Notes: generated by a model from the sequence alone, not told the origin. 64,000 nt of DNA from Tetracentron sinense (GCA_015143295.1 CM026570.1:6782047-6846046); one strand, 5' to 3'. Positions 47,830 through 57,763 are shown, counted from the first letter of the stretch. A program made the numbers and translations.

Positions 47830-48800
47830 CATGGTTTAAAATATCGATACGTATCGACCGATACGTATCCTATTTGAAGCTACCCGATACATTAGTACTT
47901 TGGAAAAAAAAATTCACTATATCGGGCCGATACAGGCCTGATACACTCGATATGGGGATTTTTTAGTTAATTTTTTTCTCCTTCCATTTATACTAGGATC
48001 CACAATACATACCCGATACACACAACATATTTACATAATATATTATTTATGTAAATGATTTTAACTTGATTTTACTTTAAATATTAATATGTAAATAAGG
48101 TTATCCCCCTGGTTATGATGCCCCAGCCCAGCCCTAAGAGCAACTGGTTATGATACCCTAGCCAAACCCTACTTATCAGGAGCCACTGGTTATGATGCTT
48201 AGTTCCAATCTTCGACTAACAGTTATGGACAGATCATGACTCAGCAACAAGTATATGTACAAATGTATCTGGGCATGTACCGCACGATGATGACTTTGAC
48301 ACAGTGGTGTCATGATGTCTGGATCACTTATAATGTATCACTCTACTCAATTCCTGATCCCACAATGATAGAGTATGAGCCATCACGAAGCTTAATGTGG
48401 TATTGAGCTTCTATCATGTATGTAATTTGATTTGTGAATACAAGAGTTTATGTATTTTCATATTTTGATTTATGAATGCAAGTGAACTTCTATCACTTGG
48501 TTAAGTAACTATGGTTTGTATTTTCATACATATTTATCAGCACGCATGCCTTTTTTAACTTATAAATTTGTTAACTCTCATATGTATGATTATAAATATA
48601 GTTGGGGGCCTTCATTTAGTTTGTTTTTAGCTTATATTTGCATTAAAAGAAGTTTTAAGCAAGGTATCCAAGTTTTTCCTTGCGTATCCAAGCTTTTTTT
48701 AGCGTATCTTGAATTTTTCCGTTGTATCCAACCGATACAGTACCAATACGCCGATACGTATCCTATTTTGGACTTACCGATACCGATATTTTGAACCATG
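47830..48800 (+). mobile_element. hAT-like element, copy B, with transposase-tail remnant
   Basis: The ends CATGGTTTAAAATATCG and CGATATTTTGAACCATG are almost perfect inverted repeats. Flanks are CGTATAGG (47822-47829) and CATATAGG (48801-48808), seven of eight matching. The terminal regions match copy A (632-1634). The centre differs and carries a decayed coding stretch (48188-48406). Confidence 0.85.
48188..48406 (+). pseudogene. Probable transposase C-terminal tail remnant
   Basis: One frame reads FQSSTNSYGQIMTQQQVYVQ, then MYLGMYRTMMTLTQWCHDVW, then YSIPDPTMIEYEPSRSLMWY and a stop at 48404. An earlier in-frame TAG and the repeated GGTTATGAT units upstream show decay. Long low-complexity Q/Y/P tails are common at the end of plant hAT-type transposase-derived proteins, so this is inferred to be the element's own coding end. 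No catalytic core is present. Confidence 0.45.
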
Positions 48801-49671
48801 CATATAGGTAAAAAAAAAACAATAACAGTGTTACCTAAAATTTTAGGAAAAGTCCATAATTGTATAAAGGATATTCTTATTATGTGAAATGCATTATATA
48901 TTATTAATCTTTACTAGTTTGTAATAAATATACTTAATTTTAGAATGTAAATGAAGTAACTATATTTAGATATTTTAGTAGGTTAATTATATATATAATC
49001 GAGTTGAGCTTTTAACGAGCCGAATAGGGGTGTGTTCAAGCTTGGCTTATTAACTAAATGAGCTCTAAAATCAAGCTTGTTTTCTAAATAAACGAACGAG
49101 CTCGAGCTTTTAATGAACCGAGTTCAAGTTGTTCGCAAGCATCTTTTTTGATAACCACCCCTACTATTAGGGCTTCTTTTTTCTTTTTTGCTTTTAATTT
49201 TTGAACCCAAAATTTTTTTTTGTTAGTTATACTTCATTAGTTATGTACTGTTTCGTGTTTGATTAAGTATTTTAATTTTATCATAAATTCTTTTGCATTT
49301 GAACATTCTAATCATGCTTTGATTTTTATTTTTATTTTGATGTTTTGATTTTTATTTTATTTTTTTGTGTAAAAAAATTGGAGACATAAGACTCGTTCAT
49401 TATGTATTGGTATCGGCAATATGTAACGGTTTCAACCTTTGAGTATCTCCAAAACTGTATTTAATCCCTTGCTCAAGCATAATTGCACCTGCCAATAAAA
49501 ATGTAACTTCATTAGAGAACAACACTTACTCTCTGGGAGGTTTTTTTGGGGGGCATTTATCAGGCACCCAGGGGGTCTACTGCCTGAAGTCGCTTGGACG
49601 CCTTTACAAGACCGGTCCTGTCTATTATCTTAAATGATTATGAGGCCTAACCATATGAATTTGTTTTGCAG

Positions 49672-49754
49672 ATTTTGAATTCAGGAAATTGGTTTCATGT
49701 TCCTAGAGTTCGTGATTTTGGAAGTGGGGGCTGCTCAGTACCTGTCACCATTCG
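49672..49754 (+). other. Probable second 5' UTR exon of the J-domain gene
   Basis: Bounded by TTTTGCAG upstream and G|GTAATT downstream. The next acceptor is AAAACAG at 49938. Non-coding as read; inferred from splice signals. Confidence 0.4.
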
Positions 49755-50163
49755 GTAATTTCTGACTACTTTTGTGTGGGATTAAGCCATTGTGTCTCGT
49801 ATACTTGGTGGATATATCTTTTTAGCATAATTCATAATTGTTTATACTGGAGTGCTGGGTGAAATTTTGTTTTGATTGTGTCTTCGCGTACTAAAGTTCA
49901 GAGATTATCCATTTTCCTTTTTCTTAATTGGAAAACAGGTTCCTGAGTTTGGAAATAGTTTGATATAAATTAGTTGGGCTGGTGTGGTTGTGAAGTTGAA
50001 ATTTTGGGTGGTTGAATGGAGTAATCTCTATGGTCAAGACAAGACATGCAATGCGGCCGTGGTATTTTACCAAATTGAGCATGAGGCAAAAAGATAGCTT
50101 TTTCTGGCTCGCGCGGTTCACATGAGGGAATTTGAGCCAGGTACTCTGTATTTTGGATCAACG

Positions 50164-53100
50164 ATGGAGTGTAACAAAGAAGAGGCCGTGAGGGCAAAAG
50201 GGATCGCCGAGAAGAAAATGCAAAACAAGGATTTCATGGGAGCTCAGAAGATGGCTCTTAAGGCCCAACAACTTTTTCCTGATTTGGAGAACATTTCCCA
50301 GATGTTGACTGTATGTGATGTACACTGTTCTGCTGAGCACAAGATTTTTGGGTCTGAGATGGATTGGTACGGTATCCTTCAAGTTGAGCAAATGACAGAT
50401 GAGGCATCTATCAAGAAGCAATACCGAAAGCTTGCTCTGTTACTTCATCCCGATAAGAACAAGTTTGCTGGTGCAGAAGCTGCCTTCAAACTGATCGGAG
50501 AAGCACATAGGGTGCTTTCAGACCAGGCAACACGATCTCTACACGACATGAAGCGTAAAGCCGCCCCCCTGAGAACTGTCACATCAAAGCAGACCTATCA
50601 GCAACCCAGTAGGAACTCTTATGTGAGGAAACAACCGGCGGTTCAGAACAATAACGCTGCTGCTCCACAGTTCACAAGCTTCCATCCCCACCACCAACAG
50701 CAACAGCATGCCCAACCCGGGTTCTCCAATCGCCGACAGACATTCTGGACTGTCTGTCCTTTTTGTCGTATAAGGTACCAGTATTATAGAGATATTGTCA
50801 ACAAAGCTCTGCGTTGTCAAAGCTGCAAGAAGCCCTTTATTGCCTATGATATAGATGCTCAAGGAACGCCAACAGGAACCAACTGCAGTCAGTCTGTGTT
50901 CCCCCAACAGAAAGATGTTACAGGTCAGGGTGCTCATAAAGTGGACCCACAAACCACATCATCAGAACCTTTGCCAAAGAGAGGAAGCACTTCTGAGGTA
51001 GGAGGGGAATCTAAGACCAAGGTTAAAGATGGGAAAGTGGATATTGAATATGGGATGGAAGGCGTAAAAAGGCCAAAATTTGAGGTGAAGAAGCCTGAGG
51101 AATCAAAACCTTCAGGAAGCACAAGCAGGAAGAGAGGGAGAACGTCTGTGGAAGCCAGTGACAGTTATGACATTGGAAGCAGAACTGACACTGAAGAAGA
51201 TGGCGGTCTTCCTGCTGGACAGAGTTCACGATTCACTCCGGGCCAATTCCCTCGGAGATCTCCTCGGCAAAAACAGAATGTTGCTTATAACGAAAATGTA
51301 AAAGTTGATGACTCTGCGAGCCCTCAAAAAAGGCCGAGGGGGAGATGGTCCGGTGCCACTGATGAGGAAGGTAAAGAAGCATCTTTGAAAGTAGAAACGT
51401 CTAAAACTGATAAGCCATTTGGTTGCAATGCTGTTCTGGATGAAGAGAAGAAAGAGAATAAACAAAAAGGAAGAGATCCTCTTGAAGAAAGTATACCGAA
51501 TGGAAAGGACGAAGAGGAATGTAAGGCAAATGAAAAAGAAGCAGCAGCAGTGAATGCCAGTAAGGAAAGATCCAAAGTCGATGAAAATTCCAAATCAAAT
51601 TCGAGCCCCAAGACCCCAACAAATCCGGAGTACTATTCGTATTCAGATCCAGAATTTAGTGATTTTGACAAGGATAGGAAAGAAGAATGTTTTGCAGTTG
51701 GGCAGATGTGGGCTGTTTATGATACTGTAGGTGCCATGCCTAGATTTTATGCTCGGATCAGGAAAGTCTTTGCACCTGGATTCAAGTTGCGGATCACTTG
51801 GCTAGAAGCCGATCCAGATGACAAGGACGATATTGATTGGCTCAATGAGGACTTGCCTATTGCTTGTGGTAAATTCAAGCACGGGAGCTCCGAAAACACT
51901 GAAGATCGTCTTATGTTCTCTCATTTGGTTTTTTGGGAAAAAGGCAGCAGTAGAGGTTCCTACAAGATTTATCCTAGAAAGGGAGAAACTTGGGCCCTTT
52001 TCAAGAATTGGGATATCAAATGGAACTCTGATCCAGATAATCATAGACAGTACCAATTTGAATTTGTAGAAGTCTTATCAGAATATGTTGAGGGAATTGG
52101 CATTAGTGTCTCTTACTTGGGTAAGATGAAAGAGTTCGTTAGCCTGTTCCGGCGAATGAGAAAAGAAGAAATGGTCTCATTTGTAATACCACCCAGTGAA
52201 CTATTCAGGTTTTCTCATAGGGTTCCATCTTTTAGAATGACTGGTATGGAAAGAGAAGATGTCCCAGAAGGATCTTTCGAACTCGATCCTGCTTCCTTAC
52301 CTACCAACCTCGAAGAGTTTGAGTTTGCTCCTCCTGAAGATGACAAATTGCACACTGAAAGCATGAATGCTACAGTCAGCAATTCAGGTTCTAAACCTGT
52401 GGCAGATGAAGTGAAACCCATGACCAAGCCCAAGACACCCAATACAGCAAAGAGGAGCATAGACCTAGACGATAAGAATGCCCTTGAAAGAGGGAACTTA
52501 AAATGTGGAAACCGGTCTCCAAGGGAATTGAATGAAGCTCATAAGATGCCTGGTCAAGCAAATGCAAGTCAATGTGCTGCCAATGGGGAGGGCAGCAAGC
52601 ATTTAGATGGTACCAAAAACAGGAGCCCTGATGACTTCACTCGGGTTGTAGAAAGTGCATCAACTGATGAGAAGGAGATGCATTTAGATGCCAAGGAAAC
52701 CAGTTCTGACAGTGTCACCATAGAGCCTAGTCCCCCTCCAGCTTCATCTCCAGAAGCTTATGAAATTCCTGAAGCTGAATTCTACGACTTTGACGCCGAT
52801 AAATCCCAGGAGAAGTTTCAGCCTGGTCAAATCTGGGCGTTGTACAGTGATGAGGATGGCTTGCCTAAGTACTATGCTCGGATAAAGAAGATCGAATCTC
52901 AACCAGATTTCAAATTGCACATAACATGGCTTGAAGCCTGCTCGCCTCCAAAAGAAGCGATGCAATGGCTTGACAAAGACATGCCCGTTGGCTGTGGGAA
53001 GTTTATGCTTAGTAAAGGTAAATCCAATGAGTATTCTGCCACCAATTCATTTTCTCATCAGTTAAGAGTAGAACCCAATGGCAAGAACAGATATGCCATC

Positions 53101-53445
53101 TACCCTAGAATAGGTGAGATTTGGGCATTATACAGGAATTGGAATGCCGGATGGGTGTGTTCTGACCTGGAAAACTGTGAATATGACATAGTAGAAGTCA
53201 TTGAGGATAATAATTTGGGGAAGAAAGTGTTGGTACTAATAGTTGTGAATGGCTTTAAGTCGGTTTATAAGGCTCAAAGAGAAGGTGAAGCTGTTGTCAC
53301 AATGGAGATACCCAGTGTTGAGCTGATTAGATTCTCTCATCGGATTCCTGCTTTCTTGATAACGGAGGAGAGAAATGGCAGCCTGAGAGGTTGTTGGGAG
53401 CTTGATCCTGCATCAATGCCGTTTCGTTTATTATGTTCAGATTGA
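50164..53445 (+). CDS. J-domain protein with zinc ribbon and two DUF3444 domains
   Basis: A single uninterrupted coding exon of 1,093 residues. I chose the ATG at 50164 (MECNKEEAVRAKGIAE), the family's usual start, over the one at 50122. Residues 1-60 are the helical N-terminal segment typical of the family. The J domain spans about 66-130 (MDWYGILQV, HPD at 95-97). A zinc ribbon has C198-x2-C201 and C218-x2-C221 (FWTVCPFC, RCQSCKKPF). A charged linker with RKRGR and KRPRGR stretches could bind DNA or act as nuclear signals. DUF3444 copies lie at about 500-712 and 872-1085 (QMWAVYD, QIWALYS). HPD should stimulate an Hsp70; the role of DUF3444 is not known. No lesions. The 5' UTR intron is inferred to start at 44342, and a donor-like ATG|GTGAG follows the stop at 53457. 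Confidence 0.93.
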   Translation: MECNKEEAVRAKGIAEKKMQNKDFMGAQKMALKAQQLFPDLENISQMLTVCDVHCSAEHKIFGSEMDWYGILQVEQMTDEASIKKQYRKLALLLHPDKNKFAGAEAAFKLIGEAHRVLSDQATRSLHDMKRKAAPLRTVTSKQTYQQPSRNSYVRKQPAVQNNNAAAPQFTSFHPHHQQQQHAQPGFSNRRQTFWTVCPFCRIRYQYYRDIVNKALRCQSCKKPFIAYDIDAQGTPTGTNCSQSVFPQQKDVTGQGAHKVDPQTTSSEPLPKRGSTSEVGGESKTKVKDGKVDIEYGMEGVKRPKFEVKKPEESKPSGSTSRKRGRTSVEASDSYDIGSRTDTEEDGGLPAGQSSRFTPGQFPRRSPRQKQNVAYNENVKVDDSASPQKRPRGRWSGATDEEGKEASLKVETSKTDKPFGCNAVLDEEKKENKQKGRDPLEESIPNGKDEEECKANEKEAAAVNASKERSKVDENSKSNSSPKTPTNPEYYSYSDPEFSDFDKDRKEECFAVGQMWAVYDTVGAMPRFYARIRKVFAPGFKLRITWLEADPDDKDDIDWLNEDLPIACGKFKHGSSENTEDRLMFSHLVFWEKGSSRGSYKIYPRKGETWALFKNWDIKWNSDPDNHRQYQFEFVEVLSEYVEGIGISVSYLGKMKEFVSLFRRMRKEEMVSFVIPPSELFRFSHRVPSFRMTGMEREDVPEGSFELDPASLPTNLEEFEFAPPEDDKLHTESMNATVSNSGSKPVADEVKPMTKPKTPNTAKRSIDLDDKNALERGNLKCGNRSPRELNEAHKMPGQANASQCAANGEGSKHLDGTKNRSPDDFTRVVESASTDEKEMHLDAKETSSDSVTIEPSPPPASSPEAYEIPEAEFYDFDADKSQEKFQPGQIWALYSDEDGLPKYYARIKKIESQPDFKLHITWLEACSPPKEAMQWLDKDMPVGCGKFMLSKGKSNEYSATNSFSHQLRVEPNGKNRYAIYPRIGEIWALYRNWNAGWVCSDLENCEYDIVEVIEDNNLGKKVLVLIVVNGFKSVYKAQREGEAVVTMEIPSVELIRFSHRIPAFLITEERNGSLRGCWELDPASMPFRLLCSD

Positions 53446-54513
53446 AATTGCAGGATGGTGAGTTTTATCCCATACAGAGCACTTGTTTATGCTTAATTTT
53501 TGCATTTTACTTTCAGCATCTACAGTAGGGCCCATTTACTGAATGCCCCCTTCCATAGGTGCATATGTGAACCTCCTTTTGCCTAGTCCTACAGAAATTT
53601 GTTGGAAAAAAAGGTCCTACGAGGCTATTAGCATTTAGCGCCAGCTTTGGTAACTAGCAAAATTTTGCATCATGAATGTCCAATGCCAATGTTTTTTTTT
53701 TTCTGATACACATGCATATCGTGTTCTAGCCTTTTGCCCAACCAAGGGGGTTGTTTTTGTGGGCTGGGTATTGTGAAAGAGGTAACTGATTCAGAAGCGT
53801 TCTTCTGACAAGCTAAGAATTATCATTCTGATTATAATGAAATATCTTATGGATTTGTATCTTTTGCTTGTAAAATTTATCTTGGTTGTCTGATATTGAA
53901 ATTAAGTAATTTATTCATGTGTTTGAAATTTAGAGGATAATGTACTGGTAAAATCTGAAACGGTGTGAGATGCAGTCAAAGTTTAGATCTTTCAGTTTGA
54001 GACATCGACTTGCAACAAGATTATCACTCAAAGAAAGCTGCCTGTGAAAGTGAAACCAATTAGTATTCGTTGCTAATAGGATGTGCACTTTTAGTTTCAC
54101 TATGTGACGGTTCATGAACCATACAAGAGCATCAAACAAAGAGCAGGCATACTCTTCTGTTTGCAGACATCCCATTCCTTCTTCTATAGGATCAATGCAG
54201 AGTCAGCAAGATAGAGAGAATCAAAGAGAAGCCAAAGCTCGTCAGAGGAATGGTTTTCTTCCTTCTTTGGGATGGTCGGAGGAGAGTGTGAAGAAATATT
54301 CACAACTGAATAATCTCAGGGTTTTGACGAAATAACCTCATTTTATTTGTTTAAAGAAAAAAAATCTAATTAGCTTATTTTGGAATCAGTTTTATGTAGG
54401 GGCACTCAAACATTCCAAATTGTCATTTTAGTGTTTTTTAGTTTAAATACAAATAGGAGCTATGCTTCATGAGTTGAGTGGGGATAGTGGCAGCCTGGAA
54501 TTTTTCATTGGGG
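53446..54513. other. 3' flank of the J-domain gene
   Basis: Probable 3' UTR, possibly with an intron starting at 53458. A 73-codon frame at 54114-54335 (MQSQQDRENQREAKARQRNG region) looks mildly coding-like, but I recognise no family and no start context. No other feature was seen. Confidence 0.45.
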
Positions 54514-54521
54514 GGGGAGGG

Positions 54522-55074
54522 TAGGGGTGGTTATAGAACAAAATGTTTGTGAACTACTCGGGCTCGGCTCGTTAAAAGCTCGAGTATCGTTCGTTTATTT
54601 AATAAACGAGTGGAGCTTGAACACCGTTTTCTAACACGAGCCGAGCTTGAATGCACCGTTACTCAACTCGATAAAAGCTCGGTTCGATTATATATACATA
54701 TTAACCTATTAAAATATTTAAAATATACTTATTTTATAAAAATTAAAATTAAATATATGTTTTATATACTAGTAAATATTAATAGTATATAATGTATTTT
54801 ATATGATAAGAATACTCATTTATATAATTATAATTTTATACTAAAATTTTAGTTAACACCGTGATTTCTTTGCCTATGATAATAAAGTGAATTTTTTTAC
54901 CTAATATAAATAGCTATATCCAATAAAACAAGCTGCACATGATGCCGAGTTCGGCTAGTAAAAGCTCGAGCTTATTTATTTAATAAATGAGTCAAAGTTT
55001 GAACATGATTTCCAAGCTCGTTTAATAAACAAACAAGCTTGAACACGTCACTATTCGGCTCGATATCACCCCTA
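54522..55074. mobile_element. hAT-type element of the TAGGGGTG...CGAGCTCGAG family, copy 2
   Basis: The ends are TAGGGGTGGTTAT and ATATCACCCCTA. Flanks are GGGGAGGG (54514-54521) and GGTGAGGG (55075-55082), seven of eight matching. Arms with GGCTCGGCTCGTTAAAAGCT and AGCTCGTTTAATAAAC motifs are related to copy 1 at 47620-49163. No coding capacity. Confidence 0.82.
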
Positions 55075-55170
55075 GGTGAGGGGGGCTGAAATACATGTAA
55101 AAAAAAATAATGGATTTGAGAGTATGGGATTTGGGGGTCCAAGAAAAAAAAAATTGGGATTGTTTTTGGG

Positions 55171-55974
55171 GATTAATTTTGAGTTGGAGCTCTGCTTCAC
55201 CATGTTGAAGCGGAGCTCTCCTTTTTACACAATGAGTGTGGCATGTTTGTAATTTTTGAAGGAGGTTGGGGCAATTTTACAACACACCATAATTACGCAT
55301 TTGCCACTTGATAGAGTAAAAAGAGGAGCTTCGTTCAACGTGGTAAAGCAGAGCTCCTCTTTGTATTTAAACGTTTGTTTTTTTATTTTGAGAATTTTTT
55401 TCCCGGTAATGCCCTTGAAGTTGCCACATGTCCCTATTAATACCCATTAACTGTGGTTAAGATTTTCCCACTTATCCTTAAACCCTAGTTAAAATTCATT
55501 AACTCTTAAGGTTAAAAAAAAATTTTAATATTTTTTATAAATACTAACGATAAGTAGGTGAACCTTAAGAGTGAGTGAATTTTAACCATAGTTAATGGGT
55601 GTCAATTAGGACATGTGGCAACCTCAAGGGCATAACGGGACTCCATTGGAGGGCCACTATAAAGACAAAAATTTGGGAGAGGGGGACAATATTATATATG
55701 ACAAAAAATTTTTGGGGGGGGGGGCGGGGGGGCAAATATATTTAAAAATTTTGAGGGCCCTATTTTTATTTTTTTTTGATAATTTTGAGGGCTCTATTTC
55801 ATACTAGAGCATAAAGGATTTACAAAAAGTTTGCCGCCCAAGAGTGGGGAGCTCTTTTTTACACTATCACGGTGGCAATCAACCTTTTCTGTAATTACAA
55901 TTCTGCCATGGCAATAGTGTGAAAAGGGAGCTATGTTTCAACGCCGTGAAGCACAGCTCCGGCTCAAAATTAAT
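55171..55974. repeat. Inverted repeat with embedded GAGCTCTGCTTCA hairpins
   Basis: The left arm 55171-55230 (GATTAATTTTGAG, then GGAGCTCTGCTTCACC, TGAAGCGGAGCTC) is the approximate complement of the right arm 55919-55974. Each arm is itself a short hairpin, and a third copy lies at 55325-55365. A shared-core MITE (55401-55641) sits between them. Probably an old foldback element; ends and target duplication were not resolved. Confidence 0.55.
55401..55641. mobile_element. Long-TIR MITE of the shared-core group
   Basis: The left arm has AATGCCCTTGAAGTTGCCAC, ATGTCCC and CATTAACTGTGGTTAAG. The right arm has TTAACCATAGTTAATGGGTG and ACATGTGGCAACCTCAAGGGC. Arms are about 75 bp. The target duplication is unclear. 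No coding capacity. Confidence 0.75.
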
Positions 55975-56152
55975 CTCAAAAAAATATTAATAGTACTTCT
56001 GCTTTCTAGAGTTTTGAAAAAATGGATTTTGGGAGTAGGATTTTCAACTTAATATCACGACATTTTAATGAGAGGGATAAACATAGCCATCTGAAGGAGG
56101 GGTAGAGCCGTATAGGGAAGCGTTGGTTTTGATTTCACCTCATCGGTGTTGT
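55642..56152. other. Repeat debris
   Basis: G-run and T-rich DNA plus the right arm of the foldback above. No gene was seen. Confidence 0.5.
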
Positions 56153-56310
56153 TAGGGGTGTATTTTTTAGCCCAGTTGTCGAGTTTGAGCTTGGTGTGAG
56201 CTCAAATGTTTAGGCTTAAGCTTGGCTTGAACAAGCTTAATCGAGCTTGTGCTCTGTTCTAACTCGAACTTTATTCAAGCTAGGCCGAGCTCCGGTTGGC
56301 ACAAGTTTAA
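56153..56310. repeat. One-ended fragment of the TAGGGGTG hAT family
   Basis: It starts TAGGGGTGTATTTTTTAGCC and carries GAGCTTGG and AAGCTTGGCTTGAACAAGCT motifs as in 47620-49163 and 54522-55074. The opposite end was not found. Confidence 0.45.
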
Positions 56311-56436
56311 TTTGCATGATTATTTTGTTTAATTTCACATAATTTTATAATATAAAAAATTATAGAAAACTAATACATTCATATAATTCATATACGAAAG
56401 TAAGATTTGAGAGTAGTGAGTCTACAGAGTAAAGAG

Positions 56437-56557
56437 TTGAATTCAATCACATATGTGCCATAACACCATTAGAGGAGAGCAAAATAGTGGGAAAATTCAA
56501 ATTCAAATTTTTGGCTCTCCTCCAATGATGTTGTGCCACATATGTGATTGAATTCAA
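56437..56557. mobile_element. Small foldback MITE
   Basis: TTGAATTCAATCACATATGT...CATTAGAGGAGAGC is complementary to GCTCTCCTCCAATGATG...ACATATGTGATTGAATTCAA, with about 45-bp arms and a short AT-rich loop. The target duplication is unclear. Confidence 0.75.
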
Positions 56558-56844
56558 TCACAATTGGCTATAATTCGAACTCCTTTGGATTTACATGCCA
56601 TGTGTTTGCTTCTTGTTGGGTTACTTGGAGGGTGGTCTTTGATCTGTCATGTTCTGGACCATCAGTTCGTGGTCCGTTTCTCACCAGGATCAACAACCAA
56701 GTACGTTCTCTTCTCTGCTCGGTTTATGCGTTTCAATGTGTTTTCTCTCTCTCTTAGGTTTTATTTGATTCAATCATTTTAGATTCTCTGAAATTGAATA
56801 TTTGTTTGTGAAATTTTCTCTACATTGAAGCATGATCATCCCAT

Positions 56845-57030
56845 CTTATTTTTTATTTTTTTAAAAAACGTAGATATCCCGAGCCTTGAAGACTTAGACT
56901 AGTTTCACATGCTGCATAGTGAATACTCCTACCCCATACAACCGATATTGAGGGGAGTCCGTAGGAATCAACCTCGAGACCTTTGATTTACGGTTCGTCC
57001 TTCGGCCACTGGGCTACCCCAGGTTATGAT
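56845..57030 (-). mobile_element. tRNA-derived SINE, minus strand
   Basis: The complement begins TGGGGTAGCCCAGTGGCCGA (box-A-like) and carries GGTTGATTCC (box-B-like) about 45 bases later. A unique body follows, and a T-rich/A-rich tail lies at the left (about 56845-56868). Layout fits a plant SINE; decayed. Confidence 0.55.
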
Positions 57031-57315
57031 CATCCCAGATTGATTGTAGGGAGGTGAGTTTTGCTTTCTGCCTTTGTAATCAATCACTTTGTTATTTCTT
57101 GTCAGTCACAAATGCCACAGGCAAATGGAAAAAAAAAAATTCTCTGTACCTTAGTCCTTGACTAGCTTCTGTAATACGTCTCCTGTCTTTTAATTCTCGT
57201 GGCCTGATTCTATTCAGCTGTTATTACTAAGTAATCCGGTAGAATGTAAGTTGTAGCAGTTAATATTTTAAGAGAAGTGAATCAATAACATTTTCAAAGA
57301 ATCTTATGCATAACA

Positions 57316-57387
57316 GGGCATTTGGTCTAGTGGTATGATTCTTGCTTTGGGTGCAAGAGGTCCCGAGTTCGATTCTCGGAATGCCCC
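57316..57387 (+). tRNA. tRNA-Pro (UGG)
   Basis: A 72-bp cloverleaf. Acceptor GGGCATT pairs with AATGCCC plus discriminator C. The D arm is TGGTCTAGTGGTATGA, anticodon stem CTTGC/GCAAG, loop TTTGGGT with anticodon TGG at 57348-57350, and T arm CCGAGTTCGATTCTCGG. A T run follows immediately (57388 on), a Pol III stop. No intron. All stems pair, so it should be functional. Confidence 0.97.
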
Positions 57388-57691
57388 TTTTTGTATTGTA
57401 CTTTCTTTTCTCAAGATTATTTTACTTCTAATTTTAAGTTTAACAGCCCACGACGCAGATGTGTAAAGAATAACAGCCCTTCTACCCACATGTCCCTTTT
57501 AACTTCGATTAAGATTCTCTAACCTTGGTTCTTAAGGAAAAAATATAAACTAAGGTTAGATTCTTTATTCCTAAGGGTTAGAGAATTCTAACAACAATTT
57601 TGAAAGAGAGTAAAAGGGACACATGGCAAGAGTAACCTCCCTTAACCCAAAAGCAAAACACTTCTTAAAAATAAAAATTGTTTTTGTTGGG
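57388..57691. other. Spacer between two facing tRNA-Pro genes
   Basis: Contains Pol III stop signals for both genes and the MITE at 57486-57627. Confidence 0.7.
57486..57627. mobile_element. Shared-core MITE between the two tRNA genes
   Basis: The left arm CCACATGTCCCTTTTAAC...ATTAAGATTCTCTAACC pairs with GGTTAGAGAATTCTAAC...GTAAAAGGGACACATGG. Same group as 26713-26990 and 55401-55641. About 140 bp; target duplication not resolved. Confidence 0.7.
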
Positions 57692-57763
57692 GGGGCATTC
57701 CGAGAATTGAACTCGGGACCTCTCGCACCCTAAGCGAGAATCATACCACTAGACCAAATGCCC
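57692..57763 (-). tRNA. tRNA-Pro (AGG)
   Basis: The complement folds as a 72-bp cloverleaf with the same acceptor, D and T arms as the tRNA at 57316. The anticodon stem is CTCGC/GCGAG and the loop TTAGGGT, anticodon AGG at 57729-57731. A T run for termination lies at the left (minus strand, about 57674-57678). Flanks do not resemble those of the UGG gene, so only the gene body is shared. Confidence 0.96.

Larger units (their letters stand above)
47620..49163. mobile_element. hAT-type element of the TAGGGRTG...CGAGCTCGAG family, copy 1
   Basis: The ends are TAGGGATGTTATC and GATAACCACCCCTA. Flanks are ACGTTAGG (47612-47619) and CTATTAGG (49164-49171), six of eight matching. Interior arms carry AAGCTTGTTTATTAA, AAACGAGCTCG and similar motifs in opposite orientation. 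It contains the element 47830-48800. Same family as 54522-55074. Confidence 0.75.
45979..49432. mobile_element. Possible outer DNA element enclosing later insertions
   Basis: AAACTGATACGTATTG at the left and CAATATGTAACGGTTT at the right are imperfect inverted repeats, with ATATGTATCGG repeats near the left end. Removing the insertions at 46290-47438 and 47620-49163 would leave about 0.76 kb. No target duplication was found, so the call is tentative. Confidence 0.35.

Noticed and set aside
54114..54335. Charged 73-codon frame downstream of the J-domain gene
   Set aside because: No family, start context or splice partners could be established; left as possible 3' UTR.
55680..55735. Long G run as a G-quadruplex regulatory site
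   Set aside because: It is a mononucleotide run in repeat debris with no nearby gene start, so there is no basis for a function.
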